Position numbers and translations under genes: made by a program. 64,000 bases of DNA from Phascolomyces articulosus. Its lineage: Eukaryota; Mucoromycota; Mucoromycetes; Mucorales; Lichtheimiaceae. The notes under the pieces are model-generated. The model had not been told where the DNA came from, did not search any database, and saw only the letters and a list, made by a program, of their open reading frames with translations. Below are positions 1-12,072 of this stretch, in pieces. The DNA is taken from the NCBI GenBank assembly GCA_025677815.1, contig JAIXMP010000003.1, positions 1,178,001 to 1,242,000 of the forward strand, in the 5' to 3' direction. Within the stretch, counting starts at the first letter, position 1; every line of letters starts with the position of its first letter.

Positions 1-26
1 ATATATATATATATATATATATATAC
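1..26. repeat. (AT)n microsatellite at left edge
   Basis: Pure AT dinucleotide run reaching the window edge, just upstream of the histidine-kinase start codon. Its full length cannot be seen. Confidence 0.95.
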
Positions 27-59
27 ATTATCGAAAGTTGAACTCGAGAACACGAAATA

Positions 60-3000
60 ATGTCATATTCAGGTTCCGGAATCTCAATTCCAGAAATGAA
101 TGGAAGTACTACTGGAAGTAATAACAGCGGCAGTAACTTTTCTGGAACATTGTCGATTCAAGGATACCATTTCATTGCATCTACAACATTAGTTTTAACA
201 CATGGTGACAAAGTGAATTTGATTCATGGTTACAAGTACGGTGACAGTTTCAAAACGCGGCGATTTGATTTTATGATTTTATGATTTTTTTTTTTTTTTT
301 TACATTTCTAATATGAATGTTTATTTTATCGATAACTTAGAATATCAAGCAAAAAGCCTGTTATTGCAAAAGTATCATCCAACACAACACAACTCGAACG
401 TGAATTTTATTTGATGAAAAGAGTTTATCAACTTACTGATGGTCCTTCATATACGGGTATAATCTTAATGGATATACAGAAAAAGCCTAATGAAAATGAT
501 GATTGTGATCCAAATGGTTGTTGCTGTTTACCTAATAATAAAATATTTATATTTGTTTAATAAAACAGTATGTCCTATGGAATATCTTAATTTGACAACC
601 GGGGTTTCTGTGGCAATTTATGCAGACGAAGGGTACAACTATCTTGACCAACATCGATCAGCAGATGACCAACAACATGGTTACACGGCAAAAACACCAA
701 CAGCAGGAAGTAGTAAATCAAATACTAGAAGTGAAACTAGTAGTTCAGATGCCAATGTTCGAGCATGGTTACAATCACGGTACAATACAACAACAACGGA
801 TGATGTAGTTACCGCGATTGAACTTCCACCAGAAACACTTGTCATGCGGAAATTCGCACCCATATACGATTTAATTACTTTTTTACGCTTTGCTATTAAA
901 TGTTGTGACGGTATCGAATTTATTCATCGACATGGAGTGCAATATCATGGAGAGATCCGTTTACAATCATTTCAATGGAATGGCTCTGACAACGGTTTTG
1001 TAAAATTATGGAACTTTGGATCTGCATCCAGATCCTTTGATCTCAGTACGGAAGGATGGCGTAAAACAACAGCAAATAAAGAACTTACTCAAATGCTTCA
1101 AAGCGCTCTTGTTTATATGAGCCCTGAACAAACTGGACGAACCACATATTCACCAGATCACCGTTCTGATATCTATTCACTTGGAATTACATTCTTCGTC
1201 CTGCTGACAGGACAAACTCCATTTGATGGTGGACCACTCGAAATTCTCAATGGTGTATTGAGTAAAAAAGTCCCATTGGCCCATGAGGCACAAAAAGATG
1301 TACCAGAGATCTTATCACAAATTGTTGAGAAAATGACAAACAAGGTAAATTTCAATGTAGATCACACATCATGCTGGTGCTTTTGTACTACCCAAAATCT
1401 CAAAATATATTAGGCTCCCGGCGATCGATATAGTAGTATCCATGGTATTCGATGTGATTTGGGTGAATGTCTTAAACAGTTACTTGAAAATGAACAGCAC
1501 GAGAAAGAATATTTTAAAGTATGAAGCAGAAGAAAAAAATAATCAAAGCTCATTAAATAGATATAAACTTATAAAAAATTCTGGATAATCAATGTTACTT
1601 TTTTTAGGAGAATATGATCGAAAATTTCCAACTTGGGCAACATGATATTGCATCCGTTTTCACATTACCAAAAACTATCTACGGCCGACAATCTGTCATA
1701 TCAAGAATGAATTCTGTAATTGATGATTTTGTAACCAATTATAAACCAAATCGAATACGTCCAATTGACCGTGTCACACAGGTGGCTAGTTCAATTTCAA
1801 CAGGAGGACCACAACAACTGAGCAATGTTGGCAGTATAGCTGATTCTCTCAGTGAAATTTCTTTACCAAACGATGATGGAAACAGCGCACGCTCAACTTC
1901 ATCTCCCAGCTATTTTAGTGCTGGTGTGGAAGAAAGTGAAACTTCAAGTGCTTTTCATCCGGGAAGAGAAGCCTATACAGATAGGAATGGTAAAAGACAA
2001 AAAAGTTCAACAGTCGTTGTGAGCCTTTATGGTCCAGGCGGTATAGGTAAATAATAAAGATTTCTATATTCTCCTCTGTTATAAAAATCCTCGATAATTG
2101 ACAAATATTATTATAGGAAAATCCACAATGTTTAGCGCAGTGCAGGCCACTGCCAGACAGCATGGGTAATTATAATTCTTAAAAACTATTGCCACTGCCT
2201 AATAATGAGAGTATATTAATTCTAAATGTCCAACAAATGGATACACATATTTTTTACTATATATCTATTTAGATATATCGCTGTTAGCAAATTTGATTCT
2301 CGAAACAAGGTTCCTTACAGTTGTGTCCTTAAATCCTTATCCCAGATATTGCAACAAATTCTTTCCGAATCCGAAGATCGAGTAGAACTTTTCCATGAAC
2401 ATCTCAAAGTCCATCTTGGAGCACAGTTCTGCAATGTATCATTATTAAACGATTTTGTCCCTGAACTTCGAGCATTACTGGATCCTACATCAAGCTCAAC
2501 AACAGGAAAAGATGAAGAATCAGAAGACGATGAAATACATATGGATAACGTAGAAACCCAAGCTCGATTCCAAAGTCTCTTTATTGGTGTATTTCGGGCT
2601 ATTAGTAATTGGTGCATGATTACACTAGTAAGTAGGAAACTGATTTTACGATAAAATATATAGTGCATTTGTATTTGACAATTTCTATTATATAGTTTTT
2701 GGATGATCTTCATCAAGCAGGTAACTATAAGAAAAATAAATCCATGGGATTGTAAAACAATAATTTGAAGGATAAACTATTAACTAATATCATTGATATC
2801 ATAAATTATGTTATTAGATGATCATTCGCTCGAACTTTTGGATTCTTTAATGCGATCAAAAATTAGAATCTTAGTCTTTATATCGTATCGTGACCAAGAA
2901 ATTACACCTATGCTTGGTGAAGTACTAGAAAATGGTGCTTCCTACATCAAGTTTATCGAAGTCGAGCCACTGGACATGGATTCGACAATCGACTTTTTGT

Positions 3001-6000
3001 GCGACACATTTCATCGACCTCGGGATTCTAATCGAGAATATCTTGTTCCTCTAGCAGAAGTTATTCTAAAGCGTACAAATGGAAATTCATTTTATACCCT
3101 TCAACTTTTACAAGCACTGGACCGTAAAAAGTTGATATTTTTCAATTGGCAAAAAAATGAATGGGATTATAATTTGGACCAAATCAAAGACGGCACAACG
3201 TTTAGTGGACAATCAGACACTCAACTAGACGTTTCATTTATGGTGGCACGGTTACGCGAATTACCACCTGAAAGTCAAAATTTACTCAAATGGGCATCAT
3301 TTGTGGGCGATGTTTTCCCCTGGCCTACAGTGAAAGAATTGATGCTTAGTTCGGATGCATTGGATGAACAAAGCGATGACGATGATGAAGAAAGTGAATG
3401 CTCGTTTATAGATGATACGGCATCGGAAGATACAGCTCGAGAAACACTGAGTGTAGGTAGCTCCACAGTGATTGATACATCATCCAACGATAATTATGGC
3501 CAACAACGAAGAATAAAAAGGTCTCGTCGACCTCCACTATTACGGACAAATACAGCTATTCCCATGTTTGGTGGTGGCCAAAAATCTTCATCATTTATCA
3601 GTGATCCAATGCTGGGTTTACAAGCTGTTATCCAGGAAGGATATATCATGTCGATTGGACCAGATGAGTATAAATTCGCACATGACAGAATTGCCCAAGC
3701 TTCTGGTGAGCTTGCCGGACCCAAGGCCCGTAGCAGAATCCATCTAGCAATTGCTCAACATTTAATGAAAGGTAACAAAACAGTGTCAATATTCGTATAG
3801 ATAGATGTTATTTATTACGATAGGAAAATAACTTTTTCAAAAATATACAGAGCATATCGTTGATACTTTTTTGGTTGCCGACCACCTTCTCAAGTGCTTT
3901 GAACTTGTTAAAATTGTTGAAAATAAACAAGCATATCGTCGAATTCTCATTGAAGTAAGTTTTGATATATCACCTAGTATTTTTTTAAAAAAAAATCAAA
4001 GAAATCCGTAATTATGATTGTTGAGACTTGTTTTAAATAATAAAAAAATAGGCAGGGAACAAAGGTCGTAATTCTGGTGCTCATGTTATGGCTTACTCAT
4101 ACTACAGTGCTGCAATTGTATTGGGGGATCCTGTTCGTGATTGGGAGGGCAACAATTATACAACCACGTTACATCTCTATACAAACACTGTCTCTCTCAG
4201 TTGGGTTGTTGGTCAGAATGAAAAGACAGAAGAACTACTTGAAGTTGTGTTCAAAAACGCACGGTCATCCATTGATCGATTGATTGCCTATCGTATTCAA
4301 GCGAAATATTACTTTGGTATTCAACAACATGATAAAGGACGAGAAGCACTTCATCAATGCTTGGAAGATCTTGGTGAAGAACGATATCATCTTGGTATGA
4401 CTGCTAAAAGCCTTGAACACGAGTATGATGAGGCAGAAGATATGATAAACAAGATTGGAAGAGAAAATGTTATAAATATGAAACCATGTGAGGATCCTTT
4501 ACTTCGAGGAGTTGTGAGTGTCTTGGAAGAACTGTAAGTTGTAGATCCTTTATATATTTAGAGTATGTTGATTATGATATATGAAAGATGCTCTCTTTAA
4601 CTTTTTTTACTGCTTCATATTTTTTCAACTACAATTACCAAAAAAAAAGATGTACTCTTGCATATTGGGGTGGTAACAAACCAGAGATGTATTACTGTGC
4701 CATCCGTATTGTTAAAATGTCACTGATACATGGTATGACACCAGTTTTTACAATTGGTTGTAATTTTTCTGGGATGGGCTACTCGACAATGTACAAGAAA
4801 TATGTATTTGCAGAGGTAAATTGACTTAGTAGAAATCAATGAGTAAAACACTAATGCTAATACATATTTATAAACATAGGAAATCGGTGCCATCGGTCTA
4901 CAAATTGCGGATAAACATAGTGGAGCTTATGAAAAAGGACGCGCTTATTTACAATATCCAGTTTTTATTATCCGTTGGAAATACCATCACCGAGAAGGTC
5001 TCAAGTATTTCGCTGCAGGAATGAATCTCTCATTTTCTACAGGCGATCGTATCTATGTCGCTTTTCATCAAACACATCGCCTGGTTATCCTCTGGGGTCT
5101 AAATAACAATATAGCCGATACACTTCGTGAAGCCGAAAGCAACTATGAAGATATTCATTCATGGTCAGCATCTGTTGACACAAACATGTTTGCCATGTGC
5201 GTCATACGAGCTTGCAAAGCATTACAAGGGCATACTTATATTAATACATCAGATGTATTTGATGGTGACGACGGGTTCAATAACGAGCATTATGTCCGAG
5301 AAAGTTGCAAACAAAGCTCAAATCCGGAACTACTTTTAAATTGGTATGATACATTCTTTATCATCCCACAAGCGTTGTATGGTCACTATGATGCTGCTAT
5401 TGCTACAGGATATAAGACTGTCAATGTCATTGATGACCATCCGTGCCACAGACATACCCGGATTTTTATCCATTATTTCTCGTTGGCATTAATGGATAAG
5501 CTGTTGAGTCCGAGTGAAAATTTGGATATAAAGGAACGTAAAAAATATCTCAAACAAGTAAAAGAGAACCAGGAAAAAGTACTGGAGTGGGCAGAACATA
5601 GTCGTGTCAATTATATCATGTTTTGGACACTAATCGAAGCTGAACTTTCAAGTCTTAAGAATGCAACAATGAGAGGCTTTGTCAAGACCTGTCGTTTCTA
5701 TGAAGATGCGATTAATCAGGCGCGTGAAGGTGGCTGGTATTTGGAAATATGTGTGGCACATGAACGAGCAGGAGCATTTTATTATAGGAATGAGATCCAT
5801 AATGTTGCATATACCCTCATTTCAAAGGTATGGATTACGTGGATTTTCGAAGAGAAAAAAAAAGCATATCTTTATTTTAAATCTTAACTGATAACTGTAA
5901 TATTATTGTAGGCTATCAACTTATATATGGCACATGGATCATACGGAAAGGCACGACATCTCAGCACACAGTATGCTGAACTATTGGGAGAATACAGTGA

Positions 6001-9000
6001 TGATCAACGAGAACAACATGATGTTGGTGTTCAAACAGATGCATTCCCATTCTTAAACTCTCAAGCAGAATGGAACAATAATACATCAACAGAAAATATC
6101 AATAATAACCATGTACTAAGTGAACCATTACTTGGATCTGGAGCCTTGCCATCCATGTCCATTGAAGACAGTTTGATGAAACTTGATATTGTAAGCGATA
6201 TATCACATATATATTATCTAGTTATGACATGATAAATACTGTCAAGGAAAAAAATTTAAACAAATAATTTATTAAAAAAAACATAGCTCGATATGGCATC
6301 CATTTTGAAGAGTAGTCAAGTGATTAGTTCCGAAGTCAAGTTTGAAAAATTATTAGACTCCATGATGAATATTATTTTTGAAAACAGTGGTGCAAATTGC
6401 GTAGCTATTATTGTCAAGGACGAAAAATACGGCATAGCAGCCTATGGAAATGAAGGCTCGACCACTACTTATGATCCACCACTTACACTTCCGGACAAGG
6501 ATAATCTTATATCAGATCGTATCGTACACCATACAATCAATACTGGTGAAAGCATTTTCATTGAAGACGTTACACAAGATTCTCGATTTGCAGTCGGTCC
6601 ATGGTTTGAGCGAACGGGGCAAAAGTCAGTTATTTGTATCCCCATTGTTCACAAGAGTACAATGGAAGGGTGTCTTTTCATTGAAGGACCTTCTGGTATT
6701 TTCACTCAGAGACACATCACTGTCTTGAGTTTGCTATGTCAGCAAATGGGAATTTCCATTACAAATGCATTCTTGTTCAAATCAATACAGCGTGTTACTA
6801 TGGCAAATATGAAGTAAGTTATATATATCATCATCATTTATGAATACCTATCATCTTACATGCAATACCACTATATAGGATGATCGAAATGCAAAAGGAA
6901 GCTTTGGAAGAAGCTCGTAAAAGTAAAGAGGCAGCAGATAAAGCTACTCGGTTACGTGAAATCTTCTTAGCCAATATGAGTCATGAAATCCGTACACCCT
7001 TTTCTGGGTTTTACGGCATGATATCATTATTAGCAGACACAAAGTAGGTTGCTAATGATTGATATAAAAGAACTTATTTAAAAATTATAATCATTCATGG
7101 TTACTAAATTCTTTCAATTATAAATTTTAGATTGGATGCAGAACAACAAGATCTTGTCAGGACTGCTAAAGAATCATGCGAAATGCTTCTACAAATTATT
7201 GATGACTTATTAAACTTTTCCAAACTTCAAGCTGGAAAGGTTTCACTGGATTTATCCCCTGTGATTGTTGAAGAGTTATTGGCTGATGTGGTTGAAATGC
7301 TTATTGCTATGGCAATACAAAAACGTATCAATGTAACCTATGTTGTTGCCAGTGATGTCCCCTCAGTGGTAAAGGCTGATGCAAATCGTCTGAGACAGTA
7401 AGTAAAGAAATTAAATATTCCATTCCTATACTACCGTTATATTAATATATATATCAAACTATTCGTCAAAATAAACTATAGGGTTATCATTAATCTTCTT
7501 GGAAATGCCATCAAGGTAATTAGGAGAGGGACTAATGAAAGTAGTTTTTTTTTTATATACTCATATTTTTCTTTTTTTTTTTTTGATAGTTTACACATGA
7601 GGGAGAAATCACTATCCGTTGTTCAATCGCTAAGAATGGTCGGAAGCAAAAGATATCTGAAGAACAAGTTTCTCTATTGTTCGAGATTATTGATACTGGT
7701 ATTGGTATTAGTGAAGATCAACGTAAAGTACTATTTGTTCCATTCTCTCAAGTAGATGGAAGTACAACGTAAGTATATATATACTTTCCGTCTTTTTTTT
7801 TAAAAAAAAATGAAACATCAATATTGTATCAGGCATATCAATCAAAATAATATGGTAATAATATGAAAAAATATTTATTAGACGTAAATATGGTGGTACA
7901 GGACTAGGTCTAAGCATTTGTCTCCAATTAGTGACGCTTATGTCAGGACAAATTGGTGTATCAAGTTCTCCTGGAAAGGGTTCTAATTTCAACTTTTCTA
8001 TCGAAGTATCTCGGATGCGTGAAAAAAGTATGAAACGAAATAATATAATCGCTGGATTATTAGATAACTTGCGCAACAGTAAAGTGCTGGTCGCAGGAGC
8101 GCATGTATCAACAATTACTATGATCAAACAATTATTACCAGGTCTATCTGTCGATGGTGCTTGCACTGCTCAGGACCTCGTCTCTCGTGCAAAGCGTGAT
8201 TATGACATTTTAATTGTTGGTATGTTTTTGACAAGCGATATACAATTCAAGGAATGGTGGGATCATTTACAAAGAATTGTCGATCGAGTGCGATACGTTG
8301 TAATCATGCATTATCCAAGTGGTGTTGTTGGGGAAATGTTGGGAGAAATCATGGAAGATGGAAGCAGTATAGGAATTCCGGTACGTCGTCTCGATCAACA
8401 TGCTATGGTGCGTATAGCTATTCCAGTACGACGACAACGTTTGTTAAGGACTATGGTGGATATGCTTCAACAAGTAACGGATTCACCACAGCCAGTAAAA
8501 GCTACTCTTCCCACCAACAAGCAAAAAATTAATACCGTAGGTAGTGAAAAAATCACTTCTGAAGAATACGCTCTCTTCAGTACAATGCATGTTTTGGCGG
8601 CTGAAGGTTGGTATAAAAATTATTGAAATAAATACTTGAGTTATGCGTATTTGGTTCTTGCTCCTTGATTTATGATCATTAAAATGCTTTATGTTGTAAA
8701 TAATAGATAATCCTGTGGCTCAGAAACTGCTTTATAAGCAACTTACACGACTTGGATTCCAAGTGGACTGTGCAAATAATGGCCTGGAAGCTATTGAAGC
8801 ATGGGCTTCTCATCCACCCGGTTATTATAAAATAGGATTCTTTGATCACCATATGCCAAAGGTTAGTAATATAGATTTTTTTGGGCCAATACCCATGAAT
8901 TAAATAGTGGGTGACAAAATGTTAATAATATATATAACAATAGTGTGATGGCGTGGAAGCAACCAAAAAGATACGAAAAATTGAAGCAAATGACCAAAGG

Positions 9001-9255
9001 ACTACGCGCTTTCCAATTGTCGCATTGACTGCTGATGTTCAAGAAAGTGCTCGTGATTACGCAATAAAGGCTGGCATGGATGGGTAAATATTAATATAAT
9101 AGATACTATAATACATAATATATTTTCATTTGAAAAAAAAAAGTATGTCTAACAATTGCATTTTATTCTAATATAATAGATATCTCACAAAACCGTTAAA
9201 TCAAAAACTATTGTCAGATGTTCTTCGTCGTTATTGTAAAAACTCATTAGGATAG
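60..9255 (+). CDS. hybrid histidine kinase, Chk1/Mak2/Mak3 class (pseudokinase-ATPase-GAF-HisKA-HATPase-REC)
   Basis: Phosphorelay sensor kinase, likely cytosolic because I see no membrane segment. My model has 23 exons: 60-235, 341-525, 569-1344, 1414-1518, 1608-2046, 2117-2165, 2273-2627, 2696-2720, 2818-3771, 3851-3954, 4052-4533, 4650-4815, 4880-5827, 5912-6190, 6287-6813, 6879-7043, 7131-7397, 7482-7515, 7590-7768, 7882-8606, 8707-8861, 8944-9083, 9180-9255. They total 7311 nt, 2436 residues, close to the roughly 2300 of S. pombe Mak2/Mak3. Domains in order: protein-kinase fold (about 60-400), ATPase with Walker A GPGGIGKST (about 556) and Walker [10 protein letters not shown] (about 698), a long helical region, GAF (about 1690-1845), HisKA H-box [10 protein letters not shown] (about 1888), HATPase with NLLGNAIK and TGLGLS, then a receiver with DNPVAQK, phospho-Asp in FFDHHMP and YLTKPL. 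An in-frame TGA at 39-41 supports the ATG at 60. In S. pombe this class signals peroxide stress to the Sty1 MAPK path; that role here is inferred. Confidence 0.93.
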
Positions 9256-10257
9256 TTATTATTTTTATACCCTTACTCTTGTTGTCTTTTCATACTCTCA
9301 TATTAGCATTTTAATATATTATCTCATACTCTATTTTTATCAAAGTGTTACTTATATCACCAACTGCAAAAAAGAAAGAAGAATATTTTATTGATCACTT
9401 GGTGGATGTATTAATTTTCATTTTCGAAAGGGAGAGTTTTCCGTCATTGAGGGAGTTTTTTGTTAGCAGGTGAAGGGGTTGGTTTCTGTGCCCTAGTTTT
9501 GCGTTCCTATTTTTGCGTTGCTTCCCAATACTTTGTGCACACAGAAGCTTATAAAAATAATAGAAATGGCCACTACTTTTATTTCCAGCATATTTTGATT
9601 TCCATGCCCATACCATCGTCACATCATCATATCATCCATTCGAACACGTATTCAATTCATAATCATTCCATCTATATTATTATTATTATGAGGCATATAA
9701 ATACCATCATTGAATAAAAACATTTATATTTCTTTATTTCTTTTAGTTTATCTTAATCGATCTGCCAAGCACAACATTTCAAAATTACTGTCACCTTGTC
9801 ACCAGTGACAAAGTGACTGTAATTTTTAATTTTCAACTTTGTCACCGGTGACAGGAATATACTCCTTGACACCGGTGACACCAACAAAGTGATGGTAATT
9901 TTGAAATTTTAACTCCGTCACTGTATTTTGGTATTTTGGGTGGGGATAACATGGATGTGCCTACTTGAGCCAATCAGAAAAAAAGTTAATAAATTTAATG
10001 GTTTTGGCCAATAAAATCTCGATTTAATAAAATCTGTTGCTATGTCTGGAGTCTATGTATTATGTAATATATGTTTCAGAGAGCGAAAGGTTGTATGCGC
10101 CTGCATAATGCATTATAAAATATATTTCTTGCCTATTGTGAGAAATAAGATCAAGTGTTTCATCTTTCCCACCACTATTTTACTCAGTCCCATTCAACTC
10201 CATTCACCTACATTCGACTACATTCAAATATACAGAATACTCTTGAATTTTTTTTTA
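9256..10257. other. intergenic, AT-rich
   Basis: 3' flank of the histidine kinase. Apart from the inverted-repeat element at 9777-9906 I see no convincing coding sequence or RNA gene. Confidence 0.6.
9777..9906. repeat. 130-bp inverted-repeat element with CACCGGTG-type palindromes (MITE-like)
   Basis: The ends, tttcaaaattac at 9777 and gtaattttgaaa ending at 9906, are inverted copies of each other; the match extends to 23 nt with 3 mismatches. Inside lie three palindromic CACC(A/G)GTG cores, near 9793-9808, 9841-9852 (perfect GTCACCGGTGAC) and 9868-9880. This is the structure expected of a short non-autonomous DNA element. No clear target-site duplication is visible, so an array of protein-binding palindromes is an alternative. 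Confidence 0.55.
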
Positions 10258-11188
10258 CGATGGAAGGGAATCTCAACTATAAAAAAGGGGTCGACCTTCT
10301 GGCCAAAAGAAGGCTCAAGGACACAATGCTGGGAGACCTAAAAAAGTTGATCATAAACAAAAAAATTATCGTTTAACACTGTCAATAGTAATAACGTTCC
10401 ATCGTCATCAAACTCATCTGCCAGCGAGAAACATAACACCTTGATAGCTGTTGTATCAGAGAGAGACATTACAAAATAAAAGAAATAACAGGAGACGAAA
10501 TAAGTCAACGAGACCCGAAAATATTGAACTGAAGTTTTGGAGACAAATTTGGAGATACCATTGATTCCATTTGCAGCCCTATCTATATTCTTATCTCGAC
10601 AAGATGTATGTTGTAGTAACTCTCCTTACCATGCGGATCCCACCATCAAGCTCTTATACCACCGAGCCTATTATCATATAGGGGCTGCCATTACGACCAA
10701 CGACCGCGCCATCCAGGATATTTTGCATCTTTGTCAAGAAAACAAGAAACCGTTTTGAACGATTACAACAGCTTCTTGAAGAAAGTGGTGGTAATCATCC
10801 AGAAGCAATGTCAATCATGGGCAGCATTATGCTTTTAATGGACTTTTATAAAAAAAAATATGAACAAGAAGCTACTTCTGGTACTGATGATGACTCCAAT
10901 ACTTCACTCGCTGATACCAATACTGATACTCCATCCGCCAGTGCTAATAATACTGATACTTCACCCGCCATTGTCAGTACCCGAGTGTCCTCCAGTACCA
11001 ATAGGCGCTTACTCGCTGAAAGCAATTGGAAATTCGTTCAAGATTACTTGGATTGTATGAAAGATGAAGAGGCAGTTAATTGGAATGTAATTTATACACA
11101 AGGGAAGGATCAAGGTCTTTTTATCAACTATACAAAGGCATTGTCCATGAAACGAGCGTATTATCATATGAAAAGCCAAACACATTAA
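10258..11188 (+). pseudogene. hypothetical protein, broken or unresolved exon structure
   Basis: Three open segments lie in line. The first starts at the ATG at 10258 (KGVDLLAKRRLKD) and ends at 10376. The second, about 10540-10758, contains LLYHRAYYHIGAAI and ends in a stop. The third is open in another frame from about 10682 through LQQLLEESGGNHPEA to the stop at 11186-11188, ending in SMKRAYYHMKSQTH. The second and third segments join only through a frameshift or an intron I could not place convincingly. A Thr/Asn/Ser-rich linker lies at about 10880-10990. I recognise no family. It may be a decayed gene or a real gene with short introns. Confidence 0.3.
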
Positions 11189-12072
11189 TAGTCCTTTTAC
11201 TTTTTTTTTTTATCTTACACCCTATGTTATACATGTGTAATAAAGGATCATGATGAACGTGATCATATACATTTTTTTGTGTTGCTGTTTCTTAGAGAGA
11301 GAGTTACATTGGATTAAAGAATACTTTGTTTATGGATTTGATAATGGGTTGTAGAGAAAATACATCATCGTGGTTTTAACAAATGCTAAATGTTTATGTT
11401 GTATTATGATATCATAGTCCCTTTTATTCAGCGTTACATGAAAGTCAAAGCCCAAAATTCTGAATGGATAGAATCCAATATTAAAAAGGAAATCACTTAA
11501 TTCCATAAAGCGACCCTAACCTCTGCCAAATAATAAAGAGAGTACTATGGTTAAGCCCAAGATATCTCATTGTTGTATCCAACATACAATGGCTTCACAA
11601 TAGACAATAATCCTTCACTATTATTATTATTATTTATGTCATTCACTCTATATCTCACTTGTGCGGTAATTCTTTATTTGGAAGATTATTTGTGTAACAC
11701 AGTATTGCACCATCCTCTCTCACATATTGTTAATTATGCTGGATCACGCAGTAGTAGTAGTAGTAGTAATAAGTAAAAATGGCTAGAAAATATTCAGTGT
11801 ATCTTGGAAATTCAAAAGAAGGGTATTGAAACATTACATTTATATGATTTTTATACCATGTTATTTATTTTTTCATCTTTATAGATATATACGTATAACA
11901 TCAGCAGAACTCGTATTATTTTTAAAAGAGCACTGTATTATGGTGGGCACATAGCATTTACTTGTTATGGCGTCAAACATATTACGTGATTTAGGATATA
12001 AAACAACAACCGTTTATAATTCAATCAAAAAGAAGTAATAAAAAGAGACATCAGGAAAAAAAAGACCTTTAT
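11189..12072. other. intergenic between convergent genes
   Basis: AT-rich and without a credible coding sequence. Short TAG-rich tract near 11750-11770. Contains the shared 3' flank of the hypothetical gene (+) and the INTS2-like gene (-). Confidence 0.6.
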
